A stretch of DNA of 64,000 nt from Larkinella terrae (GTDB lineage Bacteria > Bacteroidota > Bacteroidia > Cytophagales > Spirosomataceae). Shown here piece by piece: positions 51,383 to 59,419 of the stretch (its first letter is position 1; every line of letters starts with the position of its first letter). A program made the translations under genes and the position numbers. The notes beneath the pieces are model-generated. The model ran no database searches and had not been told where the DNA came from. It saw only the letters and a program-made list of their open reading frames with translations. Location of the stretch: positions 301,814 to 365,813 of the forward strand of contig NZ_WJXZ01000001.1 in NCBI RefSeq assembly GCF_009668025.1. The letters are read 5' to 3'.

Positions 51383-54130
51383 TTATTCTTTCGTAATCAC
51401 TTCATCCAGATTCAACATCGTATTGGCCGTCACGGTCAGAGCCGCCAGTTGCGGAGTCGCTTCTTCGCAGGCCAGTAACTTTTGCGCTTCTTTCGGATTT
51501 TGACGGTAATAGGTTTCGGTATTGCGATACAATTTCGTTAAAACCGCCAGCTTTTTCGGTGCCAGATTTCGGAGCATCACCAGCCGAAAACCGGCCTGAA
51601 TCTGCTGTTCCGGCGTATTTCCGCGTAATTTCATTGTCTCGGCCAGTCGCTGGGCGGCTTCCACATACACCGGATCGTTCAGCGTCACCAGGGCTTGCAG
51701 GGGCGTGTTGGTCCGCAGCCGCCGAAGCTGGCAAAACTCCCGACTCGGGCTGTCGAACGTAATCATCGACGGATACGGCGCGGTGCGTTTCCAGTAGGTA
51801 TACAGCGCCCGTCGGTAGCGGTCTTCGCCCTGGCTCAACAGCCATTTTTCTCCACTGTACGGTGACTGCCAGATACCGTCGGGTTGGGGCGGCATCACGC
51901 TCGGACCGTAGAGTTTGTTACTGAGCAAACCGGTTACGGCCAGTGCCTGATCGCGAACCTGCTCGGCCGCCAGCCGGACGCGGGGGCCGCGGGCCAGCAA
52001 TTTATTGAAAGGATCTTTGGCCAGTAAATCGGGCGAAACGTCGGATTGCTGACGGTATGTGGCCGAAATGACCATTTTCTTCAGTAATTTCTTGACGCTC
52101 CAGTGATCGGTTTCCATGAAATCGGCGGCCAGCCAATCGAGCATTTCGCGGTGCGTCGGCGGAATGCCCTGTGTACCAACGTCCTCGACGGTTTCCACAA
52201 TACCGGTTCCGAACAACTGTTCCCAAAACCGGTTGACCGCCACCCGCGCCGTCAGCGGATGCTCGCGGCTCACCATCCATTTCGCCAGACCCAGGCGGTT
52301 TTTGGGCAATTCCTTCGCCATCGGTGGCAGCGATTTCGGCACGTCGGGCTTCACTTCCTTGCCTTTCACCAGCCAGTTTCCACGTTGAAAAACGAATGTT
52401 TTCCGGGCCAGATCGCCGGTTCCGTCCTGCATGATCGGCGTTGTTTCGGGCCGGGTATTCAGGATTGCCATCAATTTCAAATCCATTTCGCCCAGTTCGG
52501 TTGCCGGTTGACCGGGCAATGCAGACTGAAACGACACCCACTTGACCTGAACCCAGTCTTTCGGCTCATCGGGATTCACCAGCGTCATGTACAGATCGTG
52601 TCGTCCCGAAACCGCCGGGAGCGCAAAAATCATGGTGGTATCCCGGCCGTTGGTAGGCGTTGGCGTGGCCAGTAAAACCGGACCGGTCAGGCTATCCTGG
52701 CGCAGGGTAAAAAAGGCTTTTTTAACCTTTGTACTCCATTGCATGATCAGGCGGTTTTTGCCCGTTAGATCGATGTTTTTCATTCGGCCGGAACCACCAT
52801 CGCGAACCCCGAAAAATTTGGCATCAATCAGCGATGCGTTGACGTATTCGTCGAAGTCGTGCGAATTGATTTTCGGCTCGGTAATCCGGACAAATTTCAT
52901 CATGTCCTGCGCCTGTTGGGGTTGTTTCGCATGGCCCTGCAACCAACTATTCAATTCCGCCACTTTCAGCGAATCGTCCTGTTTGTAAAACCGCAGCGTC
53001 GGCGTTTCGGTCGTCACGTCCTCGTCGCGGGAGTTGTTGAAGAACGCCAGGTATTTGTAATATTCTTCGTTGACAAACGGGTCGTAGGGATGACTGTGGC
53101 ATTGCACGCAGCTAAAGGTCGTTCCCTGCCAGACATCCCAGGTCGTATTGACGCGGTCGATGACGGCGGCCACCCGAAACTCTTCGTCCTGCGTTCCGCC
53201 TTCGTCGTTGGTCATCGTATTCCGGTGAAACCCGGTCGCAATCAGTTGATTATCCGTCGGCTTTGGCAGTAAATCCCCAGCGATTTGTTCAACGGTAAAC
53301 TGGTCGAACGGTTTGTCCTCGTTGAAGGCTTTGATGAGCCAGTCGCGATACCGCCAGATGGTACGGCCCGGGTCCCGTTCGTACCCTTTTGTGTCGGCGT
53401 AGCGCGCCAGATCGAGCCACATGCCCGTCCAGCGTTCGCCGTACGCCGGTGAGGCCAGCAAGCGATCAACCACTTTTTCATACGCGTTGGGGGACTTATC
53501 GGCCACAAAATCAGCGACTTCTTTTTCCGACGGCGGCAAACCGGTCAGGTCGAGCGACACCCGACGAATCAGCGTGGCGCGGTCGGCTTCGGCAGACGGT
53601 TTGAGGCCCTCCGGTTTGAGTTTGTCGATGACAAAATGGTCGATTTCATTTTTTGCCCACTTCAGTTCGTCGTTTTCGACGATGCCCAGCCGCGACCAGA
53701 ACGTCCCGATTTTCGGCACATCCGGTTTTTCGACGGATTGGTACGCCCAGTGATCCCCCCATTCGGCACCCTGGTCGATCCATTTCCGCAGCAGTTCGAT
53801 TTCTTCCGGTTTGAGCGGGGGCGCTTCGAGTGGCATCCGCTCGTCGTGATCGGTGAGCGTCAACCGGCGGATCAGTTCGCTGGCATCGGCGTCGCCGGGC
53901 ACAATGGCCAGTTTGCCGGATTTGGCGGGCGCCAACGCTTCGTGCTTGAAGAGGAGACTGTAATTGGAAGCCTTCTTGACACCCCCGTGACAGGCAATGC
54001 AATTCTTGTTGAGCAGGGGCTTGATTTGGGTATTAAAATCCACTTTATCCTCGAAAATTCCGAGGAACGAAGAGAGTGTAAGCGCAACCACCACGGCCAA
54101 CCCGCCAACTACCAGGAGTTGAGGTTTCAT
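51383..54130 (-). CDS. Planctomycete-type cytochrome c protein (PSCyt1-DUF1549-DUF1553)
   Basis: A 915-residue exported protein. An N-terminal helix (about residues 5-26) is followed by a c-type heme motif CIACH (44-48) in the PSCyt1 domain, the DUF1549/PSCyt2 domain (about 150-370; LKPSAEADRATLIRRVSLDL) with a second heme motif CVQCH (341-345), and the DUF1553/PSD1 domain (about 615-870; LGLAKWMVSREHPLTARVAV). Between them is a beta-sandwich region of about 180 residues. Together with the following DUF1501 gene (4-bp gap), it is a recognised but functionally undefined pair, proposed to take part in electron transfer or glycan breakdown. It would act in the periplasm. Confidence 0.93.
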   Translation of the reverse strand: MKPQLLVVGGLAVVVALTLSSFLGIFEDKVDFNTQIKPLLNKNCIACHGGVKKASNYSLLFKHEALAPAKSGKLAIVPGDADASELIRRLTLTDHDERMPLEAPPLKPEEIELLRKWIDQGAEWGDHWAYQSVEKPDVPKIGTFWSRLGIVENDELKWAKNEIDHFVIDKLKPEGLKPSAEADRATLIRRVSLDLTGLPPSEKEVADFVADKSPNAYEKVVDRLLASPAYGERWTGMWLDLARYADTKGYERDPGRTIWRYRDWLIKAFNEDKPFDQFTVEQIAGDLLPKPTDNQLIATGFHRNTMTNDEGGTQDEEFRVAAVIDRVNTTWDVWQGTTFSCVQCHSHPYDPFVNEEYYKYLAFFNNSRDEDVTTETPTLRFYKQDDSLKVAELNSWLQGHAKQPQQAQDMMKFVRITEPKINSHDFDEYVNASLIDAKFFGVRDGGSGRMKNIDLTGKNRLIMQWSTKVKKAFFTLRQDSLTGPVLLATPTPTNGRDTTMIFALPAVSGRHDLYMTLVNPDEPKDWVQVKWVSFQSALPGQPATELGEMDLKLMAILNTRPETTPIMQDGTGDLARKTFVFQRGNWLVKGKEVKPDVPKSLPPMAKELPKNRLGLAKWMVSREHPLTARVAVNRFWEQLFGTGIVETVEDVGTQGIPPTHREMLDWLAADFMETDHWSVKKLLKKMVISATYRQQSDVSPDLLAKDPFNKLLARGPRVRLAAEQVRDQALAVTGLLSNKLYGPSVMPPQPDGIWQSPYSGEKWLLSQGEDRYRRALYTYWKRTAPYPSMITFDSPSREFCQLRRLRTNTPLQALVTLNDPVYVEAAQRLAETMKLRGNTPEQQIQAGFRLVMLRNLAPKKLAVLTKLYRNTETYYRQNPKEAQKLLACEEATPQLAALTVTANTMLNLDEVITKE

Positions 54131-54313
54131 ACGTCAGGATTCAGGTTTCAATTGATCAACTCTTTATAAAGAGTTTGCAACGGGTAATGTACTGTATTCT
54201 ACTACAAAAATTATAAATTTTTCGGACTTATCCGCGATAAAATGCAGGAAAAACTGCAGTTCCGCTCCCCCAAGCCCGAAGTCCAGCCGCAATCCATCAC
54301 CATAAGACACAAA

Positions 54314-54766
54314 TAATCGCAGAATAGACCAACCCTAACGGGGTTGACCGTGGATAACCCCGGATGAAATCCGGGGACAGGGGAGCATGACAAGTGACGG
54401 TAACAATCGTAAAATAGACCAACCCCAACGGGGTTGACCGTGGATAACCCCGGATGAAATCCGGGGACAGGGGATAGGGGACAAGGGGAGCAGGACAAGA
54501 GCAAGCTCAGGATACCCCAACCCCGACGGGGTTGACTCAGCTATGGCTGGTCTAAACAGTCAACCCCGCTGGGGTTGATGCATGATGGATTACTGGTTGC
54601 GCTCCGGCCTCTGTCCCCTGTCCCCTGTCCCCTGTCCCCGGATTTCATCCGGGGTTATCCACGGTCAACCCCGCTGGGGTTGGTGCCCGATCGATTGCTG
54701 GTTGCGCTCCCCGAACTTTGTTCGGGGTTATCCATCGGCAAGCCCTTCGGGCTTGGGGTAGCTGCG
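54314..54766. repeat. Mosaic of direct and inverted hairpin repeats
   Basis: About 450 bp without a gene, built of repeated palindromes. A unit of about 60 bp (54325-54384; core hairpins CAACC..GGGGTTG and CCCCGGATGAAATCCGGGG) recurs as a near-identical direct copy (54415-54474), offset by exactly 90 bp, and as an inverted copy (54633-54684). Further CAACCCCnnnGGGGTTG hairpins lie at 54518-54534 and 54561-54577, and four tandem copies of CTGTCCC at 54611-54638. The block abuts the LdcA stop codon. This resembles a REP/BIME-type cluster. Open frames inside it are rejected. Confidence 0.85.
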
Positions 54767-55789
54767 CTAGCGGACGGCCGGTTCGAGCAGATGGAGTGTT
54801 CCGGCGTCGGCGTCGATTTCGGCCTCGATACCCAGCGGAACCGTGAATTTGTGCGTGATGTGGCCAATCATGGCACCGGAATAAGCGGGCTTTTTCAGCG
54901 GGACGATGTGGTCGCGGAAAACATCTTCCAGGGTGAGCGAACCGTAGCCTTTGCCGGGTTCGCAGTCGGTGCATTTTCCGAAAACAAAACCGCTGATCTG
55001 ATCGAGCACGCCCGCCAGTTTAAGCTGCGTGATCATGCGGTCCATCCGGTATACATCTTCGCCAATGTCTTCCAGAAACAGAAGGCAGCCGGTCCAGTCG
55101 GGTAGGTATTTCGAGCCCATCAAATGACTCAAAACCGTCAGGTTTCCGCCCACTAACCGGCCGCGTGCTTTGCCGGGATGCAGCGTCATCACCCGGTCTT
55201 TGACCTGCGCCAGCAAGTCGCCCTTGTCGTGCGGATTTTCCATCAAAACCGCCTGGGCATCCACCAGCGTTTGCCGGAAATAATTGACGGTAAATGGGTT
55301 GAACGTCGCCGATCCCACCGCGCCGTGCATCGTGACCAAACCGGTTTGGGCGTAAATGCCCAGCAGCAAAGCCGTAATATCGCTGTAGCCCACCAGAATT
55401 TTTGGGTTCCGCCGAATCAGATTGTAATCGAGCAGCGGCAACAAACGGGCGCAGCCCCAGCCGCCGTGCATCGCCATGATGGCGTTGACGCCGGAATCCG
55501 CAAACATTGCGTTGAGATCGGCCGCGCGGTCGGCGTCGGTTCCGGCGAGGTAGCCGTAGCGATCGAAAACGTGTTTGGCAATAACGGTTTTGAAGCCCAG
55601 CGCCTGCAGGGATTCAACCGCGATCTGCACGGTTTCGTGCGTGAAAGCCGGAGCCGCCGGACCCACCAGCGCGACGGTATCACCCGGTTTCAGCCGGGGC
55701 GGTTTGATGATCGAAACCGGCGGACGCAAAGCCGTTGAAGCTGCCGCAACGGTGAGGGTTTGCAGAAAATTTCGGCGGGAAAACGACAT
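54767..55789 (-). CDS. Tat-exported LD-carboxypeptidase (S66 family, LdcA-like)
   Basis: A 340-residue serine peptidase. The N-terminus MSFSRRNFLQTLTVAAAS is a Tat-type signal (RRNFLQ). The body matches S66 muramoyltetrapeptide carboxypeptidases: PGDTVALVGPAAPAFT, MHGGWGCARLLPLLDYNLI, and the catalytic Ser in LVGYSDITALLLGIY; the Glu and His of the triad should lie in the C-terminal half (KLAGVLDQISGFVFGK and SGAMIGHITHKFTVPLG). It trims the terminal D-Ala from peptidoglycan tetrapeptides during recycling; export suggests periplasmic action. A roughly 450-bp repeat mosaic begins right at its stop codon. It is divergent from the NagB-PIG-L gene. Confidence 0.92.
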   Translation of the reverse strand: MSFSRRNFLQTLTVAAASTALRPPVSIIKPPRLKPGDTVALVGPAAPAFTHETVQIAVESLQALGFKTVIAKHVFDRYGYLAGTDADRAADLNAMFADSGVNAIMAMHGGWGCARLLPLLDYNLIRRNPKILVGYSDITALLLGIYAQTGLVTMHGAVGSATFNPFTVNYFRQTLVDAQAVLMENPHDKGDLLAQVKDRVMTLHPGKARGRLVGGNLTVLSHLMGSKYLPDWTGCLLFLEDIGEDVYRMDRMITQLKLAGVLDQISGFVFGKCTDCEPGKGYGSLTLEDVFRDHIVPLKKPAYSGAMIGHITHKFTVPLGIEAEIDADAGTLHLLEPAVR

Positions 55790-55974
55790 GTTTGGCGGGA
55801 GCAGTAGGACGAATGAGACAAAAAACAGTACAAGATAAGGCAGAATACGCAGCGATTCCTTACTTTAGAAGGGATTCGTGCATTTTTAAAAAATTTTAAA
55901 ATATTTTTATTGGTGTTACGAAGAAGTATGCCGAATTTTGCCGCACCGCACGAACCACATTCTACTATTTCGTT

Positions 55975-57933
55975 ATGATTTCTGAACCTTCCGTTGTTGA
56001 AAACGCGTCGGGTCGCAAACCGGGCGAGCCAGTCCAGTCGGCCATCACGTATGAAAAAATTCCAACGCACATTTACGCCGATGCGAAAGATGCGTCCCGC
56101 GCCGTAGCCCAGGAAATTGCGGCCCTCATCCGCGAAAAGCAGCAGCAGGACAAATTATGTGTGCTGGGTCTGGCCACCGGCTCATCCCCTAAAACGGTTT
56201 ATGCCGAGCTGATCCGGCAGCACCGCGAAGAAGGTTTGAGCTTTCGTAACGTGGTGACTTTCAACCTGGACGAATATTATCCGATGGAGCCCGATTCGCT
56301 GCAAAGCTACGTTCGGTTCATGAAGGAACATCTGTTCGATCACGTCGACATTCCGGAAGGCAATTACTTTATTCCCGACGGCACCGTTCCGGCCAATAAA
56401 GTGGCCGAGTTCGGCCGGTCTTATGAAGACCAAATCCAGTCGTACGGTGGTCTGGACTTTCAATTGCTCGGGATTGGCGGAAACGGTCACATCGGTTTTA
56501 ACGAACCGGGTTCGCTGATCAATTCGCACACCCGCCTGATGATGCTCGATCATTCCACGCGGGCGGCTGCAGCCATGGACTTCGGCGGTTTGGCTAAAAC
56601 CCCGAAAAAGGCCATTACGATGGGCGTTAGTTCCATTCTGAGCGCCCGGCGGGTCGTACTGCTGGCCTGGGGCGAGCGCAAAGCTCCGGTGATCCGGGCG
56701 GCTCTCGAAGGAACCGTCACTGAATCCATCCCGGCATCTTACCTGCAAACCCACCCGAACGCCCTGTTCGTCATCGACGAAGCCGCAGCTTCGGATCTGA
56801 CACGTTTGCAAACGCCCTGGCTGGTCGATACCGTGGAGTGGGATAACCGCATGATCAAGAAAGCGGTGACTTACCTGTCGCGCACGCTGGGCAAACCGGT
56901 TTTGAAACTGACCAACAAGGATTATAACGACAACGGGATGAGCGACTTGCTGGCTCAGGTGGGCCAGGCATACGATCTGAACATCGACGTTTTCAACCAG
57001 TTACAACGTACAATTACGGGCTGGCCCGGCGGCAAACCGAATGCCGACGATACGAAGCGCCCCGAACGGGCTTTACCCGCCAGCAAACGCTGCCTGATTT
57101 TCAGCCCGCACCCCGACGACGATATCATTTCGATGGGCGGAACGTTCCAGCGGCTCCACGATCAGGGCCACGAAGTTCACGTGGGGTACCAGACCTCCGG
57201 TAACATCGCCGTTGCCGACGACGAAGCCCTCCGGTTTGCGGACTACGTCGTGGATTTCAACGAGAAATTCGGCATCGACAGCCCGGAAGCGACCCGGATT
57301 TTCAAGGATGCGGCTGAATTCCTGCGCGTGAAAAAAGACAGCGAAATGGATACGGACGAGGTTCGGTATGTCAAAGGTCTGATCCGGAAAGGCGAAGCAA
57401 AATCGACCTGCCGGTTTGTCGGAATTCCGGTCGAAAACGCTCACTTCCTCAACATGCCCTTCTACGAAACCGGTAAGGTGGAGAAAAAACCGCTGGGTGA
57501 AGAAGACATTCAGGTGGTGATGGATGTCATCAAAAAGGTGAAACCGCACCAGATTTATGCCGCCGGTGACCTGGCCGATCCGCACGGAACGCACAAGGTT
57601 TGTCTGGATGCCATTTTCGAAGCCGTTCGGCGGTTGAAAAACGAGGATTTCATGCAGGATTGCTGGGTGTGGCTCTACCGGGGCGCCTGGGCCGAGTGGA
57701 ATATTTACGAAATCGAGATGGCCGTGCCGATGTCGCCCGACCAGTTGCTGCGGAAACGGCTCGGAATTTTCAAACACCAGTCGCAGAAAGATGGCGTGGT
57801 GTATCAGGGAACCGATTCGCGCGAGTTCTGGCAACGGGCCGAAGAGCGCAACCGGGCCACAGCCGGACTTTACAACCAGTTGGGCCTGGCTGAATACGAA
57901 GCCATGGAAGCCTTCGTCCGCTGGCATTTTTAA
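55975..57933 (+). CDS. nagB: Glucosamine-6-phosphate deaminase fused to PIG-L deacetylase
   Basis: A 652-residue fusion. Residues about 25-300 are NagB-like: GLATGSSPKTVYAELIRQH, NLDEYYPM with the catalytic Asp, and GNGHIGFNEPGS for substrate binding. Residues about 365-645 are a PIG-L/LmbE deacetylase: FSPHPDDDIISMGGTFQ with zinc residues His379 and Asp382, and DLADPHGTHKVCLDAIF with the third zinc His. A NagB/PIG-L fusion suggests removal of the N-acetyl group and then deamination to fructose-6-phosphate in one protein, although its real substrate is unproven. The C-terminal Zn enzyme could instead act on another N-acetyl sugar. It precedes a NagX-like gene, and an intrinsic terminator follows it. 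Confidence 0.92.
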   Translation: MISEPSVVENASGRKPGEPVQSAITYEKIPTHIYADAKDASRAVAQEIAALIREKQQQDKLCVLGLATGSSPKTVYAELIRQHREEGLSFRNVVTFNLDEYYPMEPDSLQSYVRFMKEHLFDHVDIPEGNYFIPDGTVPANKVAEFGRSYEDQIQSYGGLDFQLLGIGGNGHIGFNEPGSLINSHTRLMMLDHSTRAAAAMDFGGLAKTPKKAITMGVSSILSARRVVLLAWGERKAPVIRAALEGTVTESIPASYLQTHPNALFVIDEAAASDLTRLQTPWLVDTVEWDNRMIKKAVTYLSRTLGKPVLKLTNKDYNDNGMSDLLAQVGQAYDLNIDVFNQLQRTITGWPGGKPNADDTKRPERALPASKRCLIFSPHPDDDIISMGGTFQRLHDQGHEVHVGYQTSGNIAVADDEALRFADYVVDFNEKFGIDSPEATRIFKDAAEFLRVKKDSEMDTDEVRYVKGLIRKGEAKSTCRFVGIPVENAHFLNMPFYETGKVEKKPLGEEDIQVVMDVIKKVKPHQIYAAGDLADPHGTHKVCLDAIFEAVRRLKNEDFMQDCWVWLYRGAWAEWNIYEIEMAVPMSPDQLLRKRLGIFKHQSQKDGVVYQGTDSREFWQRAEERNRATAGLYNQLGLAEYEAMEAFVRWHF

Positions 57934-57965
57934 GGTACCCACCGGATTTATTATAATCGCTTGAA

Positions 57966-58003
57966 CGCTGCCCCTTCTGCTTCAGTTGGGGCAGCGGTTT
58001 TTT
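57966..58003 (+). terminator. Intrinsic terminator after nagB-PIG-L
   Basis: CGCTGCCCC (57966-57974) pairs with GGGGCAGCG (57988-57996) around a 13-nt loop and is followed by GTTTTTT. It is the clearest classical terminator in the window, 32 bp after the stop. Confidence 0.9.
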
Positions 58004-58034
58004 AGCACCTTTGGGAATTGATACAAATTACCAG

Positions 58035-58173
58035 CCCGCGGTTTTAACCGTGGGGAAAAACGGACGGAGAATTTTGCTCCCAACCGTTTTAACGGTTTTG
58101 AAATTCTGAAACCGTTAAAACGGTTGGTATATTACGGTTGCGTTTCTGGCGAACCCACGATTGAAATCGTGGG
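58035..58173. repeat. Three neighbouring hairpin repeats
   Basis: Hairpin A at 58035-58054 (CCCGCGGTT..AACCGTGGG, one G-T wobble), hairpin B with perfect 19-bp arms at 58080-58098 and 58109-58127 (CCAACCGTTTTAACGGTTT), and hairpin C at 58154-58173 (CCCACGATT-GA-AATCGTGGG). They share the GTTTTAAC/GATTGAAATC theme and lie between a terminator and the NagX-like gene. They look like dispersed palindromic repeats rather than promoters. Confidence 0.75.
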
Positions 58174-58208
58174 CTAACAGTAAATTCCCTACCGTTTTCA
58201 ATTTATTT

Positions 58209-59354
58209 ATGCAACAAACCAGTTCTTCACGCACGGACATCAACCAACCCAGGGGTACGGTCCGACTCCTGTCCCTTGATACTTTCCGGGGAATCACCGT
58301 AGCCGCCATGATTCTGGTCAATAACCCCGGCGACTGGGGGCATATTTACGCCCCGCTCGGGCACGCGCACTGGCACGGCTGGACGCCCACTGACCTGATT
58401 TTCCCCTTTTTCCTGTTCATCGTTGGCGTATCGATTTCGTACGCTTTGCAGAATAAGGAAAAACCCGGGCTGGCCGGAAAAATCGTGAAGCGGAGCCTGA
58501 TTCTGTTTGGGTTGGGATTGTTCCTGAACCTGTTTCCGAAATTTGATTTTATGACGGTCCGGATTCCGGGCGTGTTGCAGCGGATCGCTTTGGTGTATCT
58601 GGCGTGTTCGCTGATTTACATTAAAACCGATACCAGAACGCAGGGCTGGCTGATTGCGGTTTTACTCGTCGGCTACTGGCTCCTGATGACGTTCGTACCC
58701 GTGCCGGATTTTGGGCCAGCCAACCTGGAGCCTGAAACCAACCTCGGCGCCTGGCTCGACCGGACACTGCTCGGTGGGCCACACCTTTGGAAAACCGCGA
58801 AAGTCTGGGACCCCGAAGGCTTGCTGAGCACGCTGCCCGCTATTGCCACCGGTTTGTCGGGAATTCGGGCCGGAACACTCCTGAAAAGCAAACGATCCGA
58901 AGCCGAAAAAACCGCCTGGCTGTTCGTCGCCGGTTGTCTGGCGCTGCTGGGCGCGTACATCTGGAACGGTTTCTTCCCGATCAATAAATCGCTCTGGACC
59001 AGCTCGTTCGTGTTGCTGACCTCCGGTCTGGCGTTACAGGGGCTGGCGCTCTGTTTCTGGCTAATCGACGTGCAGGGGTATAAACGCTGGACCAAACCGT
59101 TCGTTGCGTTTGGCGTCAATGCCATCACGGTTTTCTTTTTATCGGGTTTGATTCCTCGCCTTCTGAATATGATCAAAACGCAGCAGCCGGACGGAACGGA
59201 AATTGGCGGGAAAGAATGGCTGTATCAGACCTTTTTTGTGCCGTATTTCGAAAGTCCGTACAACGCGTCGCTGGCCGGAGCGCTGACGTTTGTATTGATC
59301 TGGTTTGTCATCTTATACGTGATGTATCAGAAAAAAATCATTATCAAAGTATAA
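58209..59354 (+). CDS. NagX-like membrane acyltransferase (DUF5009/HGSNAT family)
   Basis: A 381-residue membrane protein with about ten helices. The N-terminus carries LDTFRGITVAAMILVNNPGDW and then HWHGWTPTDLIFPFFLFIVG, the signature of the heparan-alpha-glucosaminide N-acetyltransferase/NagX family (COG4299). Family members transfer acetyl groups to glucosamine across the membrane. Its place behind the NagB-PIG-L gene suggests a shared role in amino-sugar use, although the terminator and repeats between them argue against a single operon. The start MQQTSSS at 58209 is preferred over an upstream ATG at 58161 that lies closer to the repeats. Confidence 0.9.
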   Translation: MQQTSSSRTDINQPRGTVRLLSLDTFRGITVAAMILVNNPGDWGHIYAPLGHAHWHGWTPTDLIFPFFLFIVGVSISYALQNKEKPGLAGKIVKRSLILFGLGLFLNLFPKFDFMTVRIPGVLQRIALVYLACSLIYIKTDTRTQGWLIAVLLVGYWLLMTFVPVPDFGPANLEPETNLGAWLDRTLLGGPHLWKTAKVWDPEGLLSTLPAIATGLSGIRAGTLLKSKRSEAEKTAWLFVAGCLALLGAYIWNGFFPINKSLWTSSFVLLTSGLALQGLALCFWLIDVQGYKRWTKPFVAFGVNAITVFFLSGLIPRLLNMIKTQQPDGTEIGGKEWLYQTFFVPYFESPYNASLAGALTFVLIWFVILYVMYQKKIIIKV

Positions 59355-59419
59355 ATAATACCACTAATTTCGGGTTAAATACGGGAATGCGCTAAAAACC
59401 GTATCGCCAACCTGACACG

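Noticed and set aside
54211-55105. Open frames (54211-54504 minus and 54575-55105 plus) in the repeat mosaic
   Set aside because: They are made from palindromic repeats (translated GYPRSTPLG, SGVIHGQPR and similar) and change with repeat copies.
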